A DNA stretch of 64,000 bases from contig ML664152.1 in assembly GCA_007570785.1 (NCBI GenBank), positions 6,477,685 through 6,541,684 on the forward strand, read 5' to 3'. Position 1 is the first letter of the stretch. The number at the start of each line of letters is the position of its first letter. Origin of the DNA: Antilocapra americana (taxonomy: Eukaryota; Chordata; Mammalia; Artiodactyla; Antilocapridae). A program made the translations under genes and the position numbers. The notes under the pieces were generated by a model. It did no database searches. It had not been told where the DNA came from and was given only the letters and a program-made list of their open reading frames with translations. Of this stretch, positions 45,492 through 56,415 are shown piece by piece.

Positions 45492-46057
45492 TCTTAAGTT
45501 GAAACGCTATAAGAAAAACCCTCACCTGAAGCCCCAAAAGCACTAATAGAGAAACCTTCTCCATCCACTCACCCTTTGTGAGCAATCACAGCTCGTGTGA
45601 TGATATCCTTCTAAACTGGAGAAATCTCCATAGTCAGATCTGATTTCACAGGGCAAGGAGCAGAAAGTGACAAGTTCAGTGTCATGCTCTTGACTAGCCT
45701 CTGGTTGTTTTATCCATAAACCCTGATAAAGTCCCATCATTATCCCTGCCCTGTGGACCCCTGCCTCCCAGGAGGTCACATCAAGCAGAGCAGCCTTCAT
45801 TCATATTCAGTTAAGCATCTATTAGCAAAAGGACAGACTATTTGGAAAAGGGCAATGTGACAGCCAGTAGAGTCAGTGCCACAGCCATGAGGGAAACATC
45901 AGAGCAGTAGCTGAGATGAAACAGAAGTGGTGAGGACACATCAGAGCCAAGCAACCCATCAGAGGGGTTGTGGAGCCAGTCCAGCAAGTTCTTCAGTCTG
46001 TTTACACTGCACTAAAGGACTTTCAGAACTGGTGAGCCCTGCTCCTGGGAAGGTGAA
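45492..46057. other. Unassigned intergenic DNA
   Basis: No repeat or exon recognised. Confidence 0.4.
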
Positions 46058-46195
46058 TGCTGTAGACTGAATGTTTGTGTCCCACCAAAAATTCATAGGG
46101 TGAAACCCTAACTCCTAGTGTAATGGGGCCTTTGGGAAGTAACTGCGTTTAGAGCAGGTCATGAGGGTGGACCCCATGATGGGATACGTGCTCTT

Positions 46196-46831
46196 TTTTT
46201 AAGAAAAAATGTTTTTATTTATTTCATTTTTGTCGTGCTGCGTCTTTGCTGATGCACATGGGCTGTTCTCTAGTTGTGGCGAGTGGGGCTACCCTCTCAT
46301 TGTGGTGTGCAGTCTTCTCATTGCAGGGGTTTCCCCAGTTGGAGAGCACAGGCTGTAGGGCACACAGGCCTCAGTAGCTGTGGCTTGTGGGCTCAGTAGT
46401 TGCGGTTCCCAGGCTCTAGAGCACAGGCTCAATAGTCATGGCACATGGTTGGAGAAGGCAGTGGCAACCCACTCCAGCACTCTTGCCTGGAAAATCCTAT
46501 GGACGGAGGAGCCTAGTAGGCTGCAGTCTATGGGGTCGCTAGGAGTCAGACATGAAGGAGTGACTTCACTTTCACTTTTCACTCTCATGCATTGGAGAAG
46601 GAACTGGCAACCCACTCCAGTGTTCTTGCCTGGAGAATCCCAGGGACGGCGGAGCCTGGTGGGCTGCCATCTATGGGGTCGCACAGAGTCGGACATGACT
46701 GAAGCGACGCAGCAGCAGCAGCATGGGCTTAGTTGCTCCGCAGCATGTGGGATCTTCCTGGATCAGGGATTGAACCCGTGTTTCCTGCATTAATGGGCAG
46801 ATTCTTTACCACTGAGCCACCAGAAAAATAT
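46196..46831 (-). mobile_element. CHR-2-type SINE inside LTR, split by Bov-A2
   Basis: 46196-46448 and 46722-46831 form one reverse CHR-2 SINE (GTCGTGCTGCGTCTTTGC, GGGCTTAGTTGCTCCGCAGC, TACCACTGAGCCACCAG). GGGATACGTGCTCTT (46181-46195) and GGGATCCATGCTCTT (46832-46846) are its 15-base target duplication with two mismatches. Confidence 0.88.
46449..46721 (+). mobile_element. Bov-A2 dimeric SINE inside CHR-2
   Basis: Two A-units (TTGGAGAAGGCAGTGGC and TTGGAGAAGGAACTGGC) with an ACTTTCACTTTTCACTC linker and a CAG-trinucleotide tail. CATGG flanks it at 46444-46448 and 46722-46726. Confidence 0.93.
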
Positions 46832-46924
46832 GGGATCCATGCTCTTATAAAAAGAAGAAGAGACACTAGAACTTTCTTTCCACCATGTGAGGACACAGCA
46901 AGGACAAGGAGGCCTGCTAAGAGA

Positions 46925-47090
46925 ACAGACTTGTGGTTGCCAAGGCAGGGATGGAGGGATGGAGTGAGAGTTTGAGTTTAGCAGATGCAAACTATTATAT
47001 AAAGAATGAATAACACCAAGGTGCTACTATATATCCCTGGGAATTATACGCAATATCTTGTGATAAACCACAATGGAAAAGAATATATAT
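46925..47090 (+). mobile_element. L1 3' region fragment, plus
   Basis: GACTTGTGGTTGCCAAGGC, GTTTAGCAGATGCAAACTA and GATAAACCACAATGGAAAAG are in L1 3' UTR order. Confidence 0.82.
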
Positions 47091-47415
47091 TGTTGTGTTG
47101 TTCAGTCGCTCAGTCCTGTCTGACTTTGTGACCCCATGGACTGCAGCACAGCAGACTTCCCTGTCCTCCACTATCTCCCAGAGTTTGCTCAAATTCATGT
47201 CCATTGATTATGCTATCCAACCATCTCATCCTCTGTTGTTCCCTTCTCCTCCTGCCTTAAATCTTTCCCAGCATCAGGGTCTTTTCTAATGAGTTGGCTC
47301 TTCGCATCAGGTGGCCAAAGTATCAGCTTCAGCCTCAGTCCTCCAATGAATATTCAGGGCTCATTTCCTTTAGTATTGACTGGTTTGATCTCCTTGCTGT
47401 CCAAGTGACTCTCAA
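47091..47415 (-). mobile_element. BovB 3' fragment, minus
   Basis: TTGTGTTGTTCAGTCGCTC to CCAAGTGACTCTCAAGAAT; about 325 bases, inserted into the L1 3' sequence. Confidence 0.9.
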
Positions 47416-47579
47416 GAATATGTAAAAGAAAAATATATATGTATATTAATATATACATACATGACCTATGGAGATGCTCACCTCATGCATGAGACGGTCT
47501 CTTGCTGTCACTTGAGGTGGAAAAAATCCCTACACCTCCCTCAAATTGCAAGGATGGAGTATAAAGAAGACAAGACAAC

Positions 47580-48540
47580 AATAAAGAAAGGAGCTCAAAA
47601 CACAGAACAGAAAAAGTTATTGTTATTTACAGATGATAGACAGGTCTGTATACTTGGAAATCTTAACAAATCCAAGTGATCAGATATTATATATGATTCG
47701 ACAGACTTTTCGGGGTAGGGGGAGTGGGCTCCAAAATCACTGCAGATGGTGACTGCAGCCATAAAATTAAAAGACACTTGCTCCTTGGAAGAAAAGCTAT
47801 GACAAACCCAGACAGGTTGCTAGGTTGCTAGACAGCATATTAAAATGTGGAGACATTACTTTGCCAGCAAAGGTCCATCTAGTCAAAGCTATGGTTTTTT
47901 CCAGTAGTCATGTATGGATGTGAGAGCTGGACTATAATGAAGGCTGAGCACCAAAGAATTGATGCTTTTGAACTATGATGTTAGAGAAGACTCTTGAGAG
48001 TCCCTTGAACTGCAGAAAGATCCAACCAGTCCATCCTAAAGGAAATCAGTCCTGAATATTCATTGGAAGAACGGATGCTGAAGCTGAAACTACAATACTT
48101 CAACAACCTGATGCAAAGAACTGACTCAATGAAAAAGACCTTGATGCTGGAAAACATTGAAGGCTGGAAGAGAAGGGAAAGACAGAGGATGAGATGGTTG
48201 GATGACATCACTGGCTCTATGGACATGAGTTTGAGTAAACTCCGGCAGTTGGTGATGGACAGGAAAGCCTGGCATGCTGCAGTCCAGGGAGTCAAGAAGA
48301 ATCAGACACAGCTGAGCAACTGAACTGAACTGAACAAGTTGAATATGTAGAAATCAGTAGTTTTCCTAGAAAAAAAGCAAACAGCTAGAGGTCGCTGTGG
48401 AGAAAGATTGTATTTGGATGGACAACAAATACTATGAGATACCTAGAAATTGAAAAGAAATGTGCAAGACCTATGTGAAGAAAACTGTAAAACTTGACTG
48501 AAAATCATAAAATGCTATAAAGACAATAATATAAAGAAAT
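47580..48540 (+). mobile_element. L1 ORF2 fragment split by BovB
   Basis: 47580-47700 (TTATTTACAGATGATAGAC, corresponding to the RT motif C area with the ADD codons degraded) and 48336-48540 (ATACCTAGAAATTGAAAAG, GAAAACTGTAAAACTTGAC) are successive parts of L1 ORF2. Confidence 0.65.
47725..48335 (+). mobile_element. BovB 3' portion, plus
   Basis: From GGGCTCCAAAATCACTGC to the terminus CAACTGAACTGAACTGAAC, about 610 bases of C-terminal ORF2 and 3' end. A short duplication GGTTGCTAGGTTGCTAG occurs at about 47815. Confidence 0.92.
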
Positions 48541-48671
48541 TCATTCTTCCCTCACTATGCCCTAGTTTGATCATAAATTCAATGTAATTCTGCCTGTCCG
48601 TGGCATCTGAGATGTCTTAGATGTTGTACTCTTGGATGTCTGTGAGACCTGAATAACTTTCTTTTTTAGAG

Positions 48672-48858
48672 AGAACTATGGTGCTGGAGAAGATTCAGAG
48701 GCCCTTGGACAGAGGATGAGATGGTTGGATGGCATCACCAACTCAATGCACATGAGTTTGAGCAAACTCTGGGACATGGTAAAGAACAGGGAAGCCTGAC
48801 GTGCTGCAGTTCATGGAGTCACAAATATTCAGACACAACTTGGTGACTGACTAAGAAC
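48672..48858 (+). mobile_element. BovB 3' fragment, plus, internally deleted
   Basis: GGTGCTGGAGAAGATTC and CCCTTGGACAGAGGATGAG are joined without the roughly 150 consensus bases between them, then the terminal region follows. Confidence 0.82.
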
Positions 48859-49108
48859 AAAGAGTGGGCTTCTGCTCATTTCAACCAGTGAGTCAACCTA
48901 AGCTGCCCTTCCATCTCTTGTGGGCCCATACATTTTGTGTCTTAGGCCCTCACATTCATCCTGCTGCATTTCTCTCCAAATGAACTTTTGCAGCTTCTTG
49001 CAAAAAAAAAAAAAGATTTAAGATTTGGGAGCAGCTTTAACCAGCTTCAGCATTTACTCTCCTTCCCATTAACTGGCTCAGGTCCATGACTATTGGTTCA
49101 GACTCACA

Positions 49109-49488
49109 AGGACTGATGCTTTTGAACTGTGGTGTTGGGGAAGATTTTTGAGAGTCCCTTGGACAGCAAGGAGATCAAACCAGTCCATCCTAAAAGAAGT
49201 CAGTCCTGAATATTTATTGGAAGGACTGATGCTGAAGCTGAAACTCCAATACTTCGGCCACCTGATGTGAAGAACTGACTCATTGGGAAAGACCCTGATG
49301 CTTGGAAAGATTGAAGGGAAGAGAAGAAGGGGATGACAGAGGATGAGATGGTTAGATGGCATCACTGACTCAGTGAACATGAGTTTGAGCAAGCTCTGGG
49401 AGTTGATGATGGACAGGGAGGCCTGGCATACTGCAGTCCGTGGGATCACAAAGAGTTGTACATGACTGAGCAACTGAACTGAACTAAA
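49109..49488 (+). mobile_element. BovB 3' fragment, plus
   Basis: AAGGACTGATGCTTTTGAAC to CAACTGAACTGAACTAAAC; 380 bases of BovB terminus. Confidence 0.92.
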
Positions 49489-49618
49489 CCTCTTGGGTCA
49501 AGCATGTACCACCTGCCCAAATGGCTATAAACCAGAGAAGCAGAGTCCCATGAATTAGATTCTGTCAGGAAAAAGGGTGTTGGTGATGGAGGCAATGACT
49601 GACTCATGGTCTGCCATT

Positions 49619-49830
49619 GGCTTCCCAGGTGGTGCTAGTGATAAAGAATCCACTGGCCAATGCAGAAGGCAAAAAAGATACGGATTCAATTCCTGGATCA
49701 GGAAGATCCGCTGGAGGAGGGCATGACAACCTACTCCAGTATTCTTGCCTGGAGAATCCCATGGACAGAGGAGCCTGGTTGACTCCAGTCCATAGCACCA
49801 TACAGAATCAGGCACAACTGAAATGACTTA
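49619..49830 (+). mobile_element. Bov-tA SINE, plus
   Basis: GGCTTCCCAGGTGGTGCTAG (GGTGCTAG subtype) to AACTGAAATGACTTAGC. Confidence 0.92.
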
Positions 49831-49832
49831 GC

Positions 49833-50912
49833 TTGCATGCATGCACTACCATTAATAATCTTTCACTTATCAGACACTCACATGGAGACATTTTAAATTC
49901 CTAACATTTTCCCATCCACCTTGCCAAGTAGACCTTATCATCACCTGGATGGTACGGAAGCAAGCTGCTCAAGGTAGATAGCTTCTCTGTGGTTGCTTGG
50001 CTGATCTGTAGGTCAGAGATGAATCTAGTTCCAAGTCCTGCCTCCTGGCTTGCACAAGTTTGAGTACAGAGCATGCCCCTAGGCTCAGATGTGGTAATCC
50101 AGTGAACCTTTGGGTCTGCAGAGCTCAGCACCTTCTCATCCTAGGCCTTGCCCTGACTCTCCTGCACCTGCCTACCACCCACACTATTATGTGGCAAATA
50201 CAATAGTAGCTCCTACTATCTTTCAGATGACTGCTGTGGGGAGCAATTCCTTAGGAAGACTTCAGTAATTCTCCAAACTCATACGAGCTGTCTCTCCTCT
50301 GGTCCACTGGAGCACAAATCTCTCCATTTCACCATCTACTCACCAGTCTGCCACCACCGTGACAGTGCCAAGTACATGCATGTAGTAGGAGTTCCATAAA
50401 CATGTGTGAAATGAAATTGACACCATGCGTTGCCCCACTCGGACACACCCTGGGAGGGGAAAGTCTCCCTCCTCTCTGCAGTGAACACTGCAGCCTCGGA
50501 GCAGAAAGGTCCCCAGAGGCTGGAGCCATGAGCCTCTGCTCCTTCCTCTGGTTCTACATCACCATAGACCTAACACACCCAATTCCCATGCAGAGCAGGT
50601 CACTTTGGAGTCTCTGCATTGCTGTTGGCTGGCATTTCAGACTCTCCTGAATCCACCTGGGAAGTAAATTAAATTCATTCCTTTGACTCATAGGAAGTCA
50701 GATACACCGTTGTCCTGTGATTGAACCAAGAAGAATGCTTGAGGGACTGCTCCAGCCGTCACAGTCCTCACCCCAGCCTCCTCCTTTTGCCTCCAGGGGC
50801 TTTGTCAGCGCAGAAGGAATGTTTCTGGTCCAGGAATCCCTCCCTAGGACTCCCCACTGTGCATGGAGAATCCCCTCTAGGGGGAGCATCCTCACTATAA
50901 AACCAGTTGTTC
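49833..50912. other. Unassigned intergenic DNA
   Basis: About 1.1 kb without a recognised repeat or exon. The 122-codon frame at 50717-51085 runs into a CHR SINE and is not a gene. Confidence 0.4.
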
Positions 50913-50922
50913 CTAGATTTCT

Positions 50923-51287
50923 TTTTTTTTTTTTATTGCATTTTATCTATTTATTTTTGGCCATGCTGGGTCTTCATTTCTATACTAGCTTTTCTCCAGT
51001 TGCTGCAAGAGGGAGCTACTCTCTAGTTGCTGTTCTCAGGCTTCTCGTTATGGAGGCTTCTCTTATTGCAGAGCATGGGCTCTAGATGGGCAGGCTTCAG
51101 TAGTTGCAGGCTATGGGCTCCGTAGTTGTGGCTCCTGGGCTCTAGGGCCTGCAGGACTCAGGAGCTGTGGCACAACGGGCTTAGTAATTCTGTGGCATGT
51201 AGGGTCTTCCCAGGCCAGGGATGGAACCCATGTCCCTTGCATTGGCAGTGTATTCCTATCCAGTGTGCCACCAGGGAAGTCCTGTTT
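50923..51287 (-). mobile_element. CHR-2-type SINE, minus, with target duplication
   Basis: Poly-T start, TTTTTGGCCATGCTGGGTC, repeated GGGCTCTAG units and a reverse tRNA head ending GTGCCACCAGGGAAGTCC. CTAGATTTCT at 50913-50922 and 51288-51297 is the target-site duplication. Confidence 0.9.
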
Positions 51288-51297
51288 CTAGATTTCT

Positions 51298-51920
51298 AGA
51301 GTCAGAGAGAGTGTTGGCCATCAAGTCCAGACTCATCCAGTAAGGGGGAACCCCATTTCCTTTATGTGAAACATTCAGAGAATAAGGGGGCAATGGGATT
51401 GCTGGGAGGACGGGTGAAGAGGGAATTCACGTGAATGACTTAAACACTTGTTTTTGCTCCCAACTTTCTTCATGTTGGTTCTCCAGGTGACTCCAAAGAA
51501 GACAGGGTCACATTCACAGCCCAGTGTCTTCATGACGCTTTCTATGGAGGGTCCCCTCAACCCACTGTCCTCCTCTCAGTGGGGACCACAGGTTGTCAGG
51601 AGCCCCGAGGAGCACAGGCTGGTTGCTGGGCGATCCACAATGATTCCCAACTTGTGCTTCTCTAGTTGGAAATCCATCAGAGGAGCCCAAGTCTCCCGGA
51701 CCATAACAGCACCAGAGAGTGTCCAGTAAAAGGGATTTGCATACACAAAAGAATGAACACATTTGCAGATGAGTTTTTCAGACAGTCTTTCTCAGTCTCT
51801 ACCTTGGAGAGAGCAAATGGGGCCTTGCCAGAGAAGCTATGAGTCATGGCCCTGCCCACTGCTTGCTCCCACCATGCTTTATACACACACATAGCCAGGT
51901 GCACATATGTGAGAGGGCAC
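51298..51920. other. Unassigned intergenic DNA
   Basis: No feature recognised. Confidence 0.4.
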
Positions 51921-51921
51921 G

Positions 51922-51927
51922 TACACA

Positions 51928-51974
<47 letters not shown>
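51922..51974. repeat. CA microsatellite
   Basis: About 25 CA units with one AT interruption; likely polymorphic. Confidence 0.95.
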
Positions 51975-51975
<1 letters not shown>

Positions 51976-52879
51976 ACGGTCCCTCCTCTCTCCACTATTC
52001 CTTACTCTCTGCCTCCATCCTTGGTTAATTGCTGGCAAAGGGAAGAAGCTGACTGGCCCACAGTGGTACCCTGTGCTGCCCCAAGCATCTCAGGATGAAG
52101 ATGAGATACAGCTTCCACATCAGGGTCTCACATGGCAAAGCCCAAACCACATCAGACTTGGGGGCTGGAGGCGCCTGCTTCCTGGGGCCCCAAGACAAAC
52201 ACACACCTGCCTCTCAACTCGGAGGAGTGTCCTCTGCGTGTGACAGCCCTCTCCTTCCTGCCTACCCTTTGGGTGTGGGAAGCAATTTATCTGCGAGGTT
52301 TCCAGGGGAAGAGATGGAGCGTGAGAGAACCCACAGCTTCTCCCATTTGCAGGATATGCTAAATAGTCTTAACAGGTGGCAAATTGCTACCTGAGGAGTA
52401 TAAGGAGTTGGGGGGCAGGGCAAAAGGCCACCAGGCCATGGAGCCCCACATGAGTGGGGAGAGGCAGAGGGAATGGCTCTCAGTAATGGGGACATTCCCC
52501 CAGGGCACTAAATGTGCCTGCTGCCTAAACCTGGGTGACATGCCCAAATAGACGCATCGCCTTCCCCCTTCAAGTGCTTCTGCATGAGTCGCAGCTCCCC
52601 AGGGAGCCCTCCGCTCCCCAGGATCCAAGGCTCTAACCCCATGGTAAGAAAAAAATACATAGCCCATCACCCGTCAGTGGTTAGGACTCTGCAAACTAGA
52701 CAGGCACAGCTGAGTACTCATCTCCCATCCTCAGCAGGAAAACTGCTCGCAGAAGCCACCATGTTTTAGCTCTGACTCTTGGAGGGAGAGGAAAATAGGC
52801 ATCTAGCCTGCAGTCACTTCTAACAGCAGTAACTTTCCAAGCTAATGTAAAAGGGGAGACAGAGGCAGTCACTTCAATC
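51975..52879. other. Unassigned DNA 3' of PCP4
   Basis: About 0.9 kb, no repeat recognised. It lies immediately past the PCP4 polyadenylation site in transcript direction. Confidence 0.4.
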
Positions 52880-53161
52880 ACACATCTTAACTCCATTTTA
52901 TTACAACATCAAGGAAAATAATTAGTTGCAGGAGGAATGATCCTGGAGATAAACAGAGATTAAGCTGCTCACAACTGCATTGTCTACACCTTCCTACAAG
53001 GGTATAAATATCACGGGTCTCTGTGCATGCATTGCGGGACTGCGGTGCACATGGGTATCATGTGGTGAGGACTTCTCTTGAGGGCGCTGTTCCTTTTTAA
53101 TCTCTTGATGGATGATGGCTGAAGGCGGTGTCTCCTGGCAGACTAGGAAGGGACTCTCCCA
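52880..53161 (-). other. PCP4: PCP4 3' untranslated region
   Basis: About 280 bases between the PCP4 stop codon and the expected cleavage site just past the AATAAA at 52897-52902. It contains no recognised repeat. The short UTR is in keeping with the small PCP4 transcript. The exact 3' end is inferred. Confidence 0.75.
52897..52902 (-). terminator. PCP4: PCP4 polyadenylation signal AATAAA
   Basis: Reads AATAAA on the minus strand within GTAATAAAATGGAG, about 260 bases past the stop. It is the only canonical signal I noticed close behind the exon. Confidence 0.78.
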
Positions 53162-53320
<159 letters not shown>

Positions 53321-53605
53321 TCACTGAGCGGTGAGCAGGAAGCCAGTGGCTCTGAATCAAGCCAGGCTCCAGGCGCCACGTGGCACCTCCCCCAGCACAA
53401 GCCCTAACTTGCAAAGCACAAGCCAGTGGAGCGTGTCCTGGGCTCCTCAGAGCTCAGAAGCAGCCATCTTTTGACTGCCTAGGTGCTACCCCTGCCAGGG
53501 AGGGACGAGGAAAGTCAGAAACACAGTCTCAGCATCGTGGATACTTTCTGTACCAATCTCTGATCTTGAGGCCCCATTTAACATTGGCATTAACATATAC
53601 AGACA

Positions 53606-53736
53606 GCTGCTGCTGCTGAGTCACTTCAGTCGTGTCCAACTCTGTGCGACTCCATAGACGGCAGCCTAGCAGGCTCCTCCGTCCATGGGATTTTCCAGGC
53701 GAGAGTACTGGAGTGGGGTGCCATTGCCTTTTCCAA
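53606..53736 (-). mobile_element. Bov-A monomer SINE, minus
   Basis: CTGCTGCTGCTGAGTCACTTC to GGAGTGGGGTGCCATTGCC: one Bov-A unit with a CTG tail, in the PCP4 intron about 320 bases from the exon. Confidence 0.92.
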
Positions 53737-53761
53737 TATTCAGACTACTATATATAAAATA

Positions 53762-53968
53762 GGGTTTCCCTGGTAGCTCAGTTGGTAAAGACTTCACAGG
53801 CAATACAGGAGATCCAAATTTGATCCCTGGGCCTGGAAGACCCCCTGGAGAAGGAAATGGCAACCCACTCCAGTGTTCTTGCCTGGAAAATCCCATGGAC
53901 AGAGAAGCCTGGCGGGCTACAGTCCCTGGGGTCTCAAGAGTCAAACACAACTTAGTGACTAAATCACC
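53762..53968 (+). mobile_element. Bov-tA SINE with perfect target duplication
   Basis: GGGTTTCCCTGGTAGCTCAG to CTTAGTGACTAAATCACC. The 12-base ATATATAAAATA is present at 53750-53761 and 53969-53980. Confidence 0.95.
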
Positions 53969-53980
53969 ATATATAAAATA

Positions 53981-54165
53981 AATGACAAGGACCTACTGTA
54001 TAGCACGGGGAACTCTACTTAACATCTTGCAATAATCTATAATGGAAAAGAATCTGAAAAGGAATGCATATATACATATACCTGTGTTTATACTTTGCTG
54101 TACACTTAAACAAGCACAGTATTGTAAATTAACTGTACTTCAACTAAAAAATTTTAAAACACAGT
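53981..54165 (+). mobile_element. L1 3' UTR end, plus
   Basis: CCTACTGTATAGCACGGGG, CTATAATGGAAAAGAATCTG, TTTGCTGTACACTTAAAC and an A-rich tail form the L1 terminus. The SINE at 53762 appears to have inserted into it. Confidence 0.85.
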
Positions 54166-54184
54166 GCTATTTTTTCCTCTGCTT

Positions 54185-54372
54185 TCTCATGTAGATACAA
54201 TTTTTTCTTTTTTTATATTTTTACTGAATTGTATTTATTTTTTATCTTTGGTTATGTTTATTTTTATTTGATTGCTGATTGCTTTACAATATTGGCTTGA
54301 TTTCTGTCATATATCAACATGAATTAGCCATAGATGTAAATATGTTCCCTTCCTTCTTGAACCTCCCGAGTC
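54185..54372 (-). mobile_element. Ruminant L1 3' end, minus
   Basis: A T-rich start, GATTGCTTTACAATATTGG, CAACATGAATTAGCCATAG and CTTCTTGAACCTCCCGAG are the reverse of the ruminant L1 3' end. Confidence 0.78.
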
Positions 54373-55420
54373 AGACAATTTAAATAGTGCTACAGATAAT
54401 GGACCCAGTGGTAGCTCCTGCTCAGAACAGCTCCAGCTAACAAAGGCACTGAGCTTCCACGCACACACACGTGAGATTTACTGATTGAATGAGGGCTTCT
54501 GTTTCTACCATTGTCACAGATGGATGATACCGTCCTGCCTTCACAATCAAGCTGGCCTTGCACATCTTACAATTTGTTTCAATGACGTAGGCTTCGCATT
54601 TGTTTGCTGTGGCAGGGGGCTGAACTCATTCACACTTAAGATCCTTGAAAATAGGATAGGCACTGCGGTGAAGTGATCACCTGTGTTGAGGTTCCCTTCG
54701 TGCTGTGTGCCCTTCTAGCCAAATATAAGAGAAAAAAAATAATAAAGAAACCCTCTAGTCACAGAAGGGAAGAATCGTTAATACTCCTTCAGTTTAGTGA
54801 CAGCTAATCATCAGAATCATCAAAGGCAGAGGACCCACCCCAGACTCAGGCTGCCTCTTCACAGCTGCAGAAGGACTCCTTCTAACAGGACCAAGTAAGA
54901 GTAATCAGCATCCCTGGGCATAGGGACAGACAGCCCTACTTTCTAAAAACTGCTCTCAAGTGATTTCCAGATGCAGCCAGGATTGAGATCCAGCTACTAG
55001 ACTGAAGATGAAGTAACAAATAAGGCCCTGGGGTTAACTCCTGGAAGAACTGGAGGCAGAACCCCCACTTGGCACCTGGGCCAAGCATCCCTGCCACCCT
55101 GGGCTCACACCTGGAGCAGAGGTCAGGACAGCGTGTGGAGCACATCAGCTTGGGGATGGAGAACCAGGAGCACTGGAGACAGGACAGGAAGCCCACCCTG
55201 GGAGCAGGGCCAGGGCTTGACCCCTTGACCTTGTCACCAGCATCCTGAGTTCATTACCTAACCTGAGGGTGCTCCAGCCCTTCTCCATCTGTCTTACTTT
55301 GTGCCCTTGGATGGCAGTATTCAGTCAGCATCCCCAGCACAGAGGATCAAGGATGCTGGGGTTATGTGCAAGCGACACAGGCTCCTTCTCTCCTGCTTAC
55401 TCTGTTCTGTTTCCTCTCTC
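54373..55420. other. Unassigned PCP4 intronic DNA
   Basis: About 1 kb with no recognised repeat or exon. Confidence 0.4.
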
Positions 55421-55423
55421 TCA

Positions 55424-55745
55424 CAGATAGACAGATAGATAATGTTAGATGATAGTTTAGATAGATGGATAGATAGATAAATAAATATGATAGATTAAAT
55501 AGATGTGTGTGTTCAGTCCCTCAGTCATGTCCAACTCTTTCTGACGCCATGGACTGTAGCCTGCCAGGCTCCTCTATCCATGGAATTCTCCAGGCAAGAA
55601 TACTGGAGTGGGTTGCCATTTCCTCCTCCAGGGGATCTTCCCAAACCAGGGATCAAACCTTCATCTCCTGCATTGGCAGGAAGATTCTTGACCACTGAGC
55701 CACCTAGGAAGCCCATAGATTAGATAGATAGATAACAATATATAG
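55424..55745. repeat. GATA-type tetranucleotide microsatellite split by SINE
   Basis: Imperfect TAGA/GATA units at 55424-55505 resume at 55717-55745 on the far side of a Bov-tA. They would form one tract without the SINE. Confidence 0.85.
55506..55716 (-). mobile_element. Bov-tA SINE, minus
   Basis: GTGTGTTCAGTCCCTCAGTC to GAGCCACCTAGGAAGCCC, inserted in the GATA repeat. Confidence 0.94.
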
Positions 55746-56214
55746 AAAGAATAGGTAGACAGATGAGAGAGAGACATGTCTGGTTGCACAACTTTTCCTT
55801 TGCAGATCCTTAAGCAGGCTCCCCTTTTCTCAGAGACCAAGCAGGTTGTGCCTGGAGCCCTCCCAATCCCACCTCCATCTGGGAGGAGAAGATGCTGGAT
55901 TTGTAAGCCTTATTAGACTTAGGTCTATGACCTAAATCAGTGAAATCATTTCCCTCTATCTCAGATTGACCACTGAGATTTTGAGCAGCCTGATGTCCAT
56001 GGATTATTTGAGAGTGATATTTTTTAACCCATGAAACAACAGATGACACAGAGAATGGTGGGATTGTCTCTTACTAAGTTGGGTAGCCATCCATATTTTA
56101 ATCCCCACTCCAAGTCCTTTTCCTCAGAGATTCTCTAAGGAGCAGAAACATCAGGAAGGATAGGAGTTTCCTGAGGCTTACATTCTTTAAAAACATTTCA
56201 CTAAGGTTATCACA
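55746..56214. other. Unassigned PCP4 intronic DNA
   Basis: Nothing recognised. Confidence 0.4.
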
Positions 56215-56215
56215 G

Positions 56216-56415
56216 GCTTCCCATGGGGCTCAGTGGGAAGAAGCTGCCTGCCAATGTAGGAGATGTGGATTCCATCCCTGGGTCGGGAAGATCCCCTGGA
56301 GAAGGGAATGGTTATCCACTCCAGTATTCTTGCCAGGAAAATCCCATGGACAGAGGAGCCTGGTGGGCTACAGTCCACGGGGTCTCAAAAGAGTTGGACA
56401 TGACTTAGCAACTAA
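56216..56415 (+). mobile_element. Bov-tA SINE, plus
   Basis: GGCTTCCCATGGGGCTCAG to GACATGACTTAGCAACTAAAC. Confidence 0.93.

Larger units (their letters stand above)
46058..46924 (+). mobile_element. MST/THE1-type LTR split by nested SINEs
   Basis: Left part 46058-46195: GACTGAATGTTTGTGTCCC, GGGGCCTTTGGGAAGTAAC, GGTCATGAGGGTGGACCCC. Right part 46832-46924: CTCTTATAAAAAGAAG, CCACCATGTGAGGACACAGC. The order is that of an MST-class LTR with a foreign block in the middle. Confidence 0.83.

Noticed and set aside
51677..52243. Cys/Val- and His/Thr-rich ORFs near 51.9 kb
   Set aside because: Translation of the CA microsatellite on either strand; no real protein.
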